A stretch of 64,000 nt of DNA from positions 310,001 to 374,000 of the forward strand of contig OZ243962.1 of NCBI GenBank assembly GCA_965214625.1, read 5' to 3'. This document shows positions 46,530-55,215 of this stretch, piece after piece. The notes under the pieces are model-generated. The model was not told the DNA's origin and did not search any database. It saw nothing but the letters and a program-made list of their open reading frames with translations. This DNA comes from G965214625 sp965214625 (GTDB lineage Bacteria > Pseudomonadota > Gammaproteobacteria > Arenicellales > Poriferihabitantaceae). How positions within the stretch are numbered: the stretch's first letter is position 1; each line of letters opens with the position of its first letter. The position numbers and the translations under genes were made by a program.

Positions 46530-47293
46530 TCAATCGGCTATACGAAAATCATTTACAAATCATGACCTCTCGCAGACAGCTCTGCATTTCGAGCGTAAGG
46601 AAATTTGAAGGAATTTTATTATTTTCCCCCTAAATTACAATGTGTTTTTTGCGTTCATTTGTAACGAAAGCAGGATGTGCAGAAAATATCTCTTAACGCG
46701 GTTCGATGCATCTTGGGTATGGTCGAAATACGCGCCGACGGTGACACATCAATGATGCACAAGGGCTGCCGCTAGACGCATTCCACAACTGTCTCAGCAA
46801 GACCGTGCCGACATGATCGATTTGGCCGATAACACAGGAACCTTTTCGAGGCGGGAATGACGAAACACAGTCAGGGCTTCCAAAGTGAAATAGCGTCCAT
46901 CGGAAAACCCCCTTTTTGCGGCTCTTCCCCAATTCGAGTGGGTAAGATTTCCTGCTATACAGACGACTTTCCTTCGAAGAAGTGGAGCACGTTTCGCATG
47001 GCAAGGAGAGAGCAGGGAAAAAGACGAAGAGTCGATAAAAAGGGCCTCTAATGGCCGTATTTTATCCAAAACCGCCCCTTTTGAGAGAATCTTCGGCTCA
47101 ATCCGCCAATAATTCTTTTAAATCAAACTATTTGGGGGGGCCGGGTAAGCACGAAATAGATTGATCCCCATGACCCGGTACTCTTCAGTCGCCCAGTGAC
47201 AAAACCGTCCTGAAAATCGCAGCAAACCAGAGGTGACAGTTCAACTTGCCAGGCGACAGCCCGGTACTCTCAAGTCGTTGAGCGCAAGGAATG
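46530..47293. other. Long gene-free region
   Basis: About 760 bp with only weak frames (the longest overlap each other on both strands and show no motif). Two near-identical 18-bp direct repeats, at 47174-47191 and 47260-47277, begin CCCGGTACTCT. An eight-G run lies near 47133. Nothing identifiable as a gene, RNA or element. Confidence 0.4.
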
Positions 47294-48652
47294 CTAGAAC
47301 ATATCTCCGAAACGGGCTGTGTCATGCAGCCGCCAAATACGATCAATCATTGCACGCATCTCCGCCACCTCCATGATCTGACTGTAGCGTGCAAGAGAAA
47401 CGGCCTTGGTTTCCAGTTCTGCTCTGCTGAGTATGTTGCCGGGGTCACCTTTCGGTCTCTCGACAAAAGATTCGTAGTGATCGCCATTGCGCATTTCGAC
47501 ATGAACACGAGCAGACCATTTTTGTGGATAGACGGCATCAATTTCCGGGTCCACTCTCATTTCAACAAGATCATGCAAACGTCTGTTCCAGGAATCTTCC
47601 AATGCATTTTGTGTGAAGTCGGTTACTCCAGCGCAACCGTACCTCAGAATCAACGCCAGCACAAAGCCCATCGAAAACTTTGACTGATGAATCGTGATTG
47701 GATTGTCAACCGCACCCAATACATCTTTTGCTGCCTGATAGACATACACAACAATACGTTTCACCTCTCCAGAGTCCAGTTGATGCTTGTTTCTCAGCGC
47801 AAGTAACGCATCTGCCGCCGGATGCGTATGCCGACAGCACGCATGGTATTTGAACGAGGTTTCCATGATGGCCCATCGTTCACCCAAGCGATCGGTCAAC
47901 TGCGTTTCATCGCCTTCCCCGAGCATCCCGGCAGCCATCCCCTGTCTCCCCTCCAGCACTTGGCTTGCCGCAGTCAATCCCTGTTGTGCGGTATAGGCCG
48001 CGAGCAATCCATCCATTGAAGCCTTTGCGGTATGCAGTTGTTTCGAATCCGCCGCATCTTTCAAAAACGCCCAGAGCCCGGCCGCCTGAGTGCCCGCTGA
48101 TCCCAGCGCATGAAGCGTTTGTGACCGGGTCAGTCTCAGCAGGTTGGAGACCGCCATCGCGGCACCGACCGTGCCTGCGGTTCCTGTCATATGGAAAATT
48201 CGATAATGTGATTTTCCCAGAAACTGACCCACTCTGATTCCGCATTCATAACCTGCGATCACCGCGGTTAGAAACGCTTTACCGGACAACTTTGGATGGG
48301 CTTGGGCTGCAGCAAGGACAGGAGGGAAAACCACCGTCGCCGGATGCAGAATTGACTGATTATGCAAATCATCCTGTTCGACTACATGCGAGGCGGCAGC
48401 ATTCACCATTGCCGCGAATAAGGGACTGGTTGTCTCTGGATACCCAACCAGTCGGCAAGAGCCGCTCTGTGGGCCCATCTGGGTGGCAAAAGCGTGAAGG
48501 GCCCTGACCGGTGGTGCCTTACACCCTGCAATGGCAGACGCATACCAGTCCAAAAAAAGTTCTTCCGCCCGAAAAATGATATCCTCCGGAATATCGTCAT
48601 AGTGCAGGTCAGCAGCAAAGTCAGACAACGTTTGGGAAGCAGAGCGTGGCAT
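47294..48652 (-). CDS. MmgE/PrpD family protein
   Basis: A 452-residue member of the MmgE/PrpD (2-methylcitrate dehydratase) superfamily, from the ATG at 48652 (MPRSASQTLSDFA). Supporting segments: LFLDWYASAIAGCKAPPVRAL, AAASHVVEQDDLHNQSILHPATVVFP (the H-D-D-x-H catalytic-like region), ETSFKYHACCRHTHPAADAL. PrpD dehydrates 2-methylcitrate in propionate degradation; many other family members act on unknown or different dicarboxylic acids. With the propionyl-CoA-to-succinyl-CoA route present nearby, a methylcitrate role here is not needed, so substrate is left open. Confidence 0.85.
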   Translation of the reverse strand: MPRSASQTLSDFAADLHYDDIPEDIIFRAEELFLDWYASAIAGCKAPPVRALHAFATQMGPQSGSCRLVGYPETTSPLFAAMVNAAASHVVEQDDLHNQSILHPATVVFPPVLAAAQAHPKLSGKAFLTAVIAGYECGIRVGQFLGKSHYRIFHMTGTAGTVGAAMAVSNLLRLTRSQTLHALGSAGTQAAGLWAFLKDAADSKQLHTAKASMDGLLAAYTAQQGLTAASQVLEGRQGMAAGMLGEGDETQLTDRLGERWAIMETSFKYHACCRHTHPAADALLALRNKHQLDSGEVKRIVVYVYQAAKDVLGAVDNPITIHQSKFSMGFVLALILRYGCAGVTDFTQNALEDSWNRRLHDLVEMRVDPEIDAVYPQKWSARVHVEMRNGDHYESFVERPKGDPGNILSRAELETKAVSLARYSQIMEVAEMRAMIDRIWRLHDTARFGDMF

Positions 48653-48962
48653 GTCGATTCTTAATTCATATATCGCAAGGCATTCTACCCCGCTTCTTTT
48701 CCAAATGTCAGCACTCGACAGGTAAAACAGGCATTTCCATTGAGCCCATTGAACAGCTTCTGTTTCACCGCTGACACCGTGCTTTACCGTGTTTTGCACC
48801 ATCCGGACAACCGGTCCACTGTAAAATGACGGAACGACATGAACCCAATTGATGAACAACACAGCGAACGTTCTTTAGTGGAACCAATCGGCATCCACCC
48901 TGAGGAACTTTTCTCCTGATGCGCCTGTCTCAACCAGAACACCCTACAACGAAGATGACACG

Positions 48963-49385
48963 ATGAATTTCAAACCCACCCGCACCATCAGCATAGTGAT
49001 ATTGTCCATACTGCTGGGAATGAACACGAACCTGTTTGCTGATGACACAGGCGGCTATGGCGGTCGCTGGACAAATAAAGGCTATGATATTGATGGCACT
49101 TGGAAGATTGTTCAAAAAGCAGACAAAACCGTCTTGGTACTGGATGAAAACTTCAAAACCAGAAAAGGCCCTGATCTGAAGATTTTTCTTTCAAAAATCG
49201 CCCTCAAGGACATCAAGGGCAGCAAGGTCAAATATTCATCCGTTCTTGTCAGTCCATTAAAATCGCCCAAAGGCGCCCAGGAATACGAAATACCAGCCGA
49301 TATTTCTCTCGAAGACTATGCATCGGTTTTAATCCACTGTGAAGCATATGCCCATCTGTGGGGCGGGGCGACGTTAGAACAATAA
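48963..49385 (+). CDS. Secreted DM13-domain protein
   Basis: A 140-residue protein with a signal peptide (hydrophobic core about 9-22, cleavage near FADD at 25-27). The mature part is a DM13 domain: GPDLKIFLS, YSSVLVSPLKSPKGAQEYEIP, and the conserved Cys in DYASVLIHCEAY. DM13 domains have been proposed to take part in extracytoplasmic redox or electron transfer through that cysteine. It seems monocistronic, with start ATG at 48963. Periplasmic or surface location is inferred from the signal peptide. Confidence 0.85.
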   Translation: MNFKPTRTISIVILSILLGMNTNLFADDTGGYGGRWTNKGYDIDGTWKIVQKADKTVLVLDENFKTRKGPDLKIFLSKIALKDIKGSKVKYSSVLVSPLKSPKGAQEYEIPADISLEDYASVLIHCEAYAHLWGGATLEQ

Positions 49386-49447
49386 CACACCGATATGCTG
49401 ACCGATTCAAGGCAGTCGGTTATTCGGCCATGTTGTCTGTCAGCAGT

Positions 49448-50161
49448 CTACCCGGCATGACCGAGACTGACCGGTCTGCCAGCAGGCTGCGAAGAGCGAA
49501 CTGGCACCTTCCCGGTGGATTTCAATACTTCCAGAATTTTGCGTATCACCGCCTTGTAGTAGTGATCGCCAAGCGATCCAACCTCCGGATCAACCTGGTC
49601 CCTTGTTGAATAGAAAATCGCCGGTGCGGAGATACTTTGCACCTCGATCCCTTTCGCCTGGAACTCCGCCTTGATCCCCTCACAAAACCCCCATAGCCCA
49701 TAATGGCCTGCAAGATGCGCCACTGAGGAGCACTGCGCCTGATTGACAAACACTTCGGTATCGACAAATACCACTTTGCAGTCAGCCGATTTTCTCAAAT
49801 AGGGATAGAGTGCCTGAAGCAAGCAGACCGGCATTGTCAAAGTCGCGTTGAACGCTTCTTTGACTTGATCGCAAGATTGTTCCAGAAATGACTTTTGATT
49901 GGAACCCGCAACCAGATAGATCAGCGCATCCAAACTACCGACCCGCTCTACCATCGATTGAACGATCTTATGATTCCGATGAGAGTCAATGACGGTAAGC
50001 CCCTTCACATGGTCGGGATATTTTTCGGCAAGCCGCTGTTGGAAAGACTGATCGTTACCACACAATAACAGTGCATTGTCACCTGATGCCAGTTCCTGAA
50101 CAACATGCTCGCCAAACTGGTCGGTCGCGCCCAGTATCAGCACATTTTTCTTGTCAGTCAT
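49448..50161 (-). CDS. SDR-fold protein lacking the catalytic Tyr/Lys pair
   Basis: A 237-residue Rossmann-fold protein of the short-chain dehydrogenase family. The cofactor loop reads LGATDQFGEHV (usually TGxxxGxG), and LIYLVAGSNQ matches the NNAG position. At the active site, where SDRs have Y-x3-K, the sequence is HLAGH (His149 and His153), and the preceding Ser position falls in VDTEV. The normal SDR chemistry is therefore unlikely. It may be a regulatory or binding SDR, as with NmrA-like proteins, or use another mechanism. It is monocistronic and convergent with the DM13 gene. Confidence 0.75.
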   Translation of the reverse strand: MTDKKNVLILGATDQFGEHVVQELASGDNALLLCGNDQSFQQRLAEKYPDHVKGLTVIDSHRNHKIVQSMVERVGSLDALIYLVAGSNQKSFLEQSCDQVKEAFNATLTMPVCLLQALYPYLRKSADCKVVFVDTEVFVNQAQCSSVAHLAGHYGLWGFCEGIKAEFQAKGIEVQSISAPAIFYSTRDQVDPEVGSLGDHYYKAVIRKILEVLKSTGKVPVRSSQPAGRPVSLGHAG

Positions 50162-50366
50162 GCCTCGTCCTCCCCGTCACCAAATACCATTTCAAAGCAA
50201 CTTTCTATTATCTTTCCGGAGCTTACTCCTACTTTTTGATTATTATGCAGAATTCACATTAACTGAACGTTACCGAATAATTAATAATAGTTTATAAACT
50301 GATCTTCATGCCGGATGGAGCATTGACCTATCAAACAGCACCGTACGGCTCCCGACATCAAGCTAT

Positions 50367-50419
50367 GACATCACTGTTTTTTACGGCCTGACCGTAAACC
50401 TTAGCTAGGCAGTGATGTC
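50367..50419. repeat. Nested inverted repeat (cruciform-like)
   Basis: GACATCACTG at 50367-50376 pairs with CAGTGATGTC at 50410-50419, and between them TTTACGG at 50380-50386 pairs with CCGTAAA at 50392-50398 around CCTGA. Both stems are perfect. Such two-tier folds occur in recombination sites and in transcribed regulatory structures. No integrase gene is nearby. Confidence 0.6.
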
Positions 50420-50634
50420 GTCAATCGAATCAGCATTTGGTGGATGCATCGACGTTTCACGCAACCCACCGAAGAACACCGATATAGCTCGGTGGAATTT
50501 AATGATATCCTTACTTTATCGATGGAAAGTGCGCGTCATGACACAACCATACCAAAGAAAAATACAGGATAAGTTCGATGCAATACACTATCTGCCCGGC
50601 ATACCATGCAACCCTTTGTTGACACGACACGATC

Positions 50635-50877
50635 ATGTTAATCGACCTCAGGCATGCTACGCTGAAAGAACAACAACGGATAAAACGAGAAGATCTCCAA
50701 AAGAATATTCAACTCAGCATTCATCGTGCGATGAGTCCGCTTGATCGGGCTGAACAGTCTCAAAACGATAATGGTCAATATAACCTGGTGTGGACAGAAT
50801 TCAGTCGCCGTATTCGGTTAATCCTGGACAATCGCCATGTTTTTGCGCCCTTTGGGGATTGCGGACCCACTGACTGA
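50635..50877 (+). CDS. Possible small protein ahead of the deacylase (80 aa)
   Basis: A frame of 80 codons ending 20 bp before the deacylase start, on the same strand. The product is highly helical and basic (LKEQQRIKREDLQKNIQLSI), with no motif that I recognise. Position suggests a leader gene, but composition alone does not prove it is translated. Confidence 0.3.
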   Translation: MLIDLRHATLKEQQRIKREDLQKNIQLSIHRAMSPLDRAEQSQNDNGQYNLVWTEFSRRIRLILDNRHVFAPFGDCGPTD

Positions 50878-50896
50878 TCATAAAATACAACCTCTG

Positions 50897-51934
50897 ATGA
50901 ACATTTCTCAAATTACCTCGGAAATCAATTTGCAAGCTGCTGGAAAACAACAGGGCTTTCTCCGTCTTTCCCATTCCGTCCATCGATCCGCATACGGCTG
51001 GATACCCATTCCCATCATCTCCATTCGCAATGGTGATGGACCGGTTGTCCTGCTTATGGCAGGGAACCACGGCGATGAATATGAAGGTCAAATTGCACTT
51101 TGCAAACTAATCAAGAACATATCGTGCAATCATGTCAACGGACAAATAATCGTTCTGCCCATGGCCAATTTTCCGGCTGCCAAAGCCGGAATGCGGACCT
51201 CGCCGATTGATCAGGGGAATCTAAACCGCAGCTTTCCGGGTGATCCAAACGGAACGCCGACACAAATCATCGCTCACTACATTGAAACTGAATTACTCTC
51301 CCGTTCAGACTATTCACTGGATATTCATTCCGGTGGCAGTTCACTGGTCTATATCCCTTCTCTTTTGATGGGAATCAACACGGATACCGACCAGCATCGT
51401 CGGAATCTGGATTTGCTGAAATCATTGCAATTCCCTCAAGCGTTGCTGTTTGACTCACCCCGTATGGGCCCATATTCATCTTCTGCAGCCATTCGACAAG
51501 GCTGCACGCACATCACTGCGGAAGTGGCCGGAGGCGGTACCGTCAACCATCGGGCACTGAACCGATTATACCAGGGGTTGTTTCACTATCTGTCCCATAT
51601 TGAAGTGCTTGACCTGCCTGATGCTCAAAGGGGGCCTACCCGTTCAGCCGATCCATGTCACAACATGGAGATATTGCATGTCACTGCACACGACAGCTAC
51701 TGTTATGCACTCCATGAAGGGATATTTGAGCCCATGGTCGATCTCGGCGATGAGATTGGAAAAGGACAATTGGCCGCCTTGATTCATGATCCGGGAACAC
51801 CCTGGTCATCTCCTGCTGAAGTTTTCTTTCAGACGGCCGGAAAAGTGATTTGCAAACGGGTGCCCGCACAGGTAAGGCGAGGTGATTGCCTGTTTGAGAT
51901 CGGACTGACCGCCATACCCTCTTCCTCCGCCTGA
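50897..51934 (+). CDS. Succinylglutamate desuccinylase/aspartoacylase-family deacylase, DoeB-like
   Basis: A 345-residue zinc deacylase, read from the ATG at 50897; an in-frame start at 50837 would add 20 residues. Zinc ligands are visible: His58 and Glu61 in NHGDEYEGQ and His144 in DIHSGG; the substrate Arg region GNLNRSFPG is present. The overall layout matches DoeB/EutE, which removes the acetyl group from N-alpha-acetyl-diaminobutyrate in ectoine degradation. No doeA (ectoine hydrolase) is seen in the window, so another acyl-amino acid is equally possible. It is followed by AzlC after 77 bp. Confidence 0.82.
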   Translation: MNISQITSEINLQAAGKQQGFLRLSHSVHRSAYGWIPIPIISIRNGDGPVVLLMAGNHGDEYEGQIALCKLIKNISCNHVNGQIIVLPMANFPAAKAGMRTSPIDQGNLNRSFPGDPNGTPTQIIAHYIETELLSRSDYSLDIHSGGSSLVYIPSLLMGINTDTDQHRRNLDLLKSLQFPQALLFDSPRMGPYSSSAAIRQGCTHITAEVAGGGTVNHRALNRLYQGLFHYLSHIEVLDLPDAQRGPTRSADPCHNMEILHVTAHDSYCYALHEGIFEPMVDLGDEIGKGQLAALIHDPGTPWSSPAEVFFQTAGKVICKRVPAQVRRGDCLFEIGLTAIPSSSA

Positions 51935-52011
51935 CCCGTTGACTAACCGACTTGAGGGTCAATTGACTCCTCCTGATTATTCCACGGATTTCAAAGCAAA
52001 TTTCTTCTGTC

Positions 52012-52722
52012 ATGCAAAAGCCTCTCGTTCCAACTTATAAAATGGCGATCCGCGATGCGCTTGGATTTCCTGCCATCATGCTGTTGGCCAGCATGACCGG
52101 ATTTGGTTCCCTTGCCCGGGAAAGCGGCTTCTCACTGGGTATGGCGCTGACAACAACCGCTGGAATCTGGGGTCTCCCGGGACAGATTGCCTTGGCGGAA
52201 CTGTATGCGACAGGCACAGCAGCGATGTTTGTGATTCTGGCATCATCACTGGCGAATGCACGATTTATGCCCATGGCGGTTTCCTTTATGCCTCTCATGC
52301 GAGAAGGGATAGGCAAAGACCGTTGGCTCTTTGTGTTAGTCCAACTGCTGTCCATCAATTCATGGGTGGCGGGTCTGCGAGCCTTTCCCCAGATCGATCG
52401 TCGAATGCGTGTGCACTACTATGTCCTGTTCGCAACAATCTGCATGATAGCCGGCTTGACCGGTACCGCCATTGGCTACTATGGTATTGAAGCCATGAAC
52501 CGCTCTGCGGCTCTCGGGTTACTCTTTTTGAACCCACTCTTTTTTGCGATCATGATCGCCGGGACCCAACTGCGTCCGGCCGTTATCGCGATCATAATCG
52601 GTATTCCCCTGGGTCCGGTTTTCCATTCTTTGTCATCAGACTGGGGGTTGCTCGCCGCGGGCCTTGTCGGTGGATCAGTGGCCTTCTGGATACATCGGAC
52701 GACACCAGGCCGAAGCAGATGA
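52012..52722 (+). CDS. azlC: AzlC-type amino acid exporter, large subunit
   Basis: A 236-residue membrane protein with about seven hydrophobic segments. AzlC features: ALGFPAIMLLASMTGFGSLAR near the start, the GLPGQIALAELYATG loop, and SLANARFMPMAVSFMP. AzlC with AzlD forms a branched-chain amino acid exporter (with the homologous YgaZH/BrnFE pair). Its end overlaps azlD by four bases, giving coupled translation. In this neighbourhood it probably exports a product of the catabolic enzymes or an amino-acid analogue. Confidence 0.9.
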   Translation: MQKPLVPTYKMAIRDALGFPAIMLLASMTGFGSLARESGFSLGMALTTTAGIWGLPGQIALAELYATGTAAMFVILASSLANARFMPMAVSFMPLMREGIGKDRWLFVLVQLLSINSWVAGLRAFPQIDRRMRVHYYVLFATICMIAGLTGTAIGYYGIEAMNRSAALGLLFLNPLFFAIMIAGTQLRPAVIAIIIGIPLGPVFHSLSSDWGLLAAGLVGGSVAFWIHRTTPGRSR

Positions 52723-53048
52723 ATACTGCTGACCATCATCTCTGGCTATTGGTGCTGGGGGCGATTCTGGCTACCTATCTATGGCGCTTTCTGGGAGTCC
52801 TCTTTTCCCGTCGCATCAATCCGGAAGGCGCCGCCTTCCAATGGGTCACCTGCGTCTCTTACGCGATGCTGGCCGCCCTGATCAGTCGCATGATCCTGAT
52901 CCCGGTCGGTCCGCTGGTGGAGGTATCCCTATGGATTCGGCTGGTCAGTCTGATTGTCGGCCTGGCTGTCTTCTTCCTGGTCAAAAAACAGGTGCTGATC
53001 GGTGTCGGCGCGGGATTATCCGTATTCACCATATTGATTTACGAATAG
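52719..53048 (+). CDS. azlD: AzlD-type amino acid exporter, small subunit
   Basis: A 109-residue protein with four hydrophobic segments, the right size for AzlD/BrnE. The N-terminal LVLGAILATYLWRFLGVLF and the AMLAALISRMIL segments are typical. Its start overlaps the azlC stop, so the two are made together. It is convergent with the PLP-enzyme gene, 65 bp apart. Confidence 0.88.
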   Translation: MNTADHHLWLLVLGAILATYLWRFLGVLFSRRINPEGAAFQWVTCVSYAMLAALISRMILIPVGPLVEVSLWIRLVSLIVGLAVFFLVKKQVLIGVGAGLSVFTILIYE

Positions 53049-53113
53049 CTGATCGACAGACAATGCGAGATTCTGACAGATTTCAGTCAATCGGGGCTGA
53101 AAAGGCTGACCTG

Positions 53114-54610
53114 TTACCTTGCCCGGCGATTGAATTCCGTGATCAATTCATCCCAAATCGGGGCTTGATCCGATACCCTACCCCAGAATGATTGTTTCCG
53201 GCGCTGGTCGAACTCTTCGATCATGATGCCACGCTGCTCGACCCAGGTATAGTAACCCAGATTGAAAATGCGCTGTCGCTCCTGACTGCCCAGTTCCAGC
53301 ACATGTGCAGGCTCACAACCTAACAGGCATCGTCCAAAGATTTCAGCCGCTTCCGTCATGCCGACCGCTCCGGAAAAATGTGTACTTGTGGTTTGTTCCC
53401 GCTCGCTTTGGTACAGCGATGCACCATCCGTTGCGACACACAGCACGATATCCTCCTGATCTAGGCCTGCATGCCTCGAAAGCTTGATTGCGCTTTGAAT
53501 ATTAGCCAACCCGGAGAGCCCAACATGCCTGAACTGATTCAAAAATTCACGGGATACCCCCGTGCGCCGGGACAGATAATCATGCCCCTGTTCGGTATTA
53601 AACAGGATATTCAACAACTCAGGACCGGTATCTGATATGCCGACTACATAATCCATGTTCATCACATTATGGATCAGCGGAATGTGTTTATCCCCGATTC
53701 CCTGAATCGTATGTTCTCCATAGCCGTTATTCAGCATGGTCGGGCATTCCAGCGGTTCGGTAGCGACAATGTGGGTTCCGTAGCACTCCTTCAAATGATC
53801 ACCGGCCGCTATCGTCCCAGCCGAACCCGTGCCGACAACCAGCGCGAACAGGCGATCCCGGTTTCCTGCAACATGATCAAACAAGTCACCGAATGCTGGT
53901 CCTGAAACGGTTCGATGGCATAGATAATTGGCAAATTCGTTAAACTGGTTGATGACAACATTGGAATCATCCTTTTCCAGTTCATCGCACATGTCGTAGA
54001 TTTCCCTGACATTACTTTCAGAGCCCGTCGTCCGGACTATATCCTCGTCCGGCCTTAACGTCCATTGGCCCAACCAGTCAAAACGCTCCTGACTCATCTG
54101 TTCAGGCAAGACCGCCACCCCACGACATCCCAGTATACGGGAGATCGCGATACCCCCTCGACAGTAATTCCCTGTTGATGGCCAGATCGCCTTGTTTTCC
54201 ATCGGATCAAAGCGACCGGTCACCAGTCGCGTTGCCAGACAGGCATACGCAGCCAGAACCTTATGTGCGGCAATCATCGGAAACGTATCACCCAATACCA
54301 CGACGATACGCGCTTTGACACCACTGAGACTGGAAGGAATTTCAAGCCATGCCGGCTGATTTAAGAGTTTCGCACCTGCATGCGCATTATACCAGTGGAT
54401 ACGAAACAGATTCAGGGGATGAGGTTCGTTGACAGGGACTGTCCTGAGCGCTTCATCCATTGCCGAAAATTGCTTGTGAGGCCGCGTCAGTTCGGCAAAC
54501 GTAGGCAACACGAGTTGCTTTTTTCGGGCATAGCCGACTGTACGGTCGAGCACAGCCTGATCCAAAATATCCGGGTTCATCAACATGGTGGGCATCACGA
54601 TATCATTCAT
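53114..54610 (-). CDS. Fold-type II pyridoxal-phosphate enzyme (cysteine synthase/TrpB-like)
   Basis: A 498-residue PLP-dependent protein. The cofactor phosphate loop is GTGSAGTIAAG; the candidate PLP Lys lies in AAHKVLAAY; the SGN-like substrate loop is STGNYCRGG. It is longer than cysteine synthase or threonine dehydratase (about 320 aa), because of an N-terminal extension of about 80 residues and a C-terminal tail. It is not a close match to EutB. Reactions of the fold are beta-elimination or replacement on amino acids. It is divergent from a broken AsnC-type regulator, a common arrangement for a regulated amino-acid catabolic gene. Substrate unknown. Confidence 0.85.
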   Translation of the reverse strand: MNDIVMPTMLMNPDILDQAVLDRTVGYARKKQLVLPTFAELTRPHKQFSAMDEALRTVPVNEPHPLNLFRIHWYNAHAGAKLLNQPAWLEIPSSLSGVKARIVVVLGDTFPMIAAHKVLAAYACLATRLVTGRFDPMENKAIWPSTGNYCRGGIAISRILGCRGVAVLPEQMSQERFDWLGQWTLRPDEDIVRTTGSESNVREIYDMCDELEKDDSNVVINQFNEFANYLCHRTVSGPAFGDLFDHVAGNRDRLFALVVGTGSAGTIAAGDHLKECYGTHIVATEPLECPTMLNNGYGEHTIQGIGDKHIPLIHNVMNMDYVVGISDTGPELLNILFNTEQGHDYLSRRTGVSREFLNQFRHVGLSGLANIQSAIKLSRHAGLDQEDIVLCVATDGASLYQSEREQTTSTHFSGAVGMTEAAEIFGRCLLGCEPAHVLELGSQERQRIFNLGYYTWVEQRGIMIEEFDQRRKQSFWGRVSDQAPIWDELITEFNRRAR

Positions 54611-54716
54611 ATTGAAAATGTTGTTATCAAATAGTAGTACAGATAAGGGGTTATTTGTGTTTAAGTTTTACTTCCCCAATGCACTAATCGTAACAATATC
54701 GTGATTCAACCTGTCA

Positions 54717-55179
54717 ATGACGACCGTTGATCAAATCGATCAGAAAATACTGGCGATCGTACAACACTGTAATCTGACCTCACACAGGGAAATTGCCAAT
54801 TCGGTCGATCTCTTTGCCCCTGCGGTGACCCATCGTCTTAAACGGCTTCGAAATAGCGGTTGCATACAAAGCGATGTCAGCGTATTGAATGGCAAGCGCC
54901 TCGGGCATCTGCTTACCCTCATCGTGCAGGTCATTGCGGACCGCAAACAGGTCCATGCTCTGGACGCGATGCGACAGACCTTTGCTGCCTGCCCGCAAGT
55001 CCGGCATGGTTAGTATGTTACGGGGGAAAGCGGATTTTATTTTGATCTTCAATGTCAGTGATATGTCCGAGTACCAGCGATTGACCCGAACGCTGTTTTT
55101 TGAGTCGGGCCATACAAAAAGATTCACAACGTCGGTGGTTATGGATACTATCAAGACAAATAGCCATGTCCTGCTTTAG
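54717..55179 (+). pseudogene. Broken AsnC/Lrp-family regulator
   Basis: From the ATG at 54717 the frame encodes a normal Lrp-type helix-turn-helix and linker (VDQIDQKILAIV; HREIANSVDLFAPAVTHRLKRL; GHLLTLIVQV) up to CPQVRHG, then TAG at 55011-55013 where the family has an aromatic residue. A run of five G at 55022-55026 shifts the frame by one base; the rest of the RAM domain (KADFILIFNVSDMSEYQRL to the end at 55179) is recognisable in the next frame. Two independent lesions argue for a true pseudogene, not one sequencing error. It probably once regulated the divergent PLP-enzyme gene and the M20 gene. Confidence 0.85.
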
Positions 55180-55215
55180 ACAGCCCCGACTCTACCACTT
55201 GATGATCCATTCGAT

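Larger units (their letters stand above)
50162..50896. other. Long intergenic region with a nested inverted repeat
   Basis: About 735 bp between the divergent SDR and deacylase genes. It holds the nested inverted repeat at 50367-50419 and one weak frame (50635-50877). The first 130 bp are AT-rich and likely carry the SDR promoter. Confidence 0.45.

Noticed and set aside
46693..47069. Overlapping minus-strand frames in the 46530-47293 gap
   Set aside because: They overlap each other in different frames and have no conserved features; treated as chance frames.
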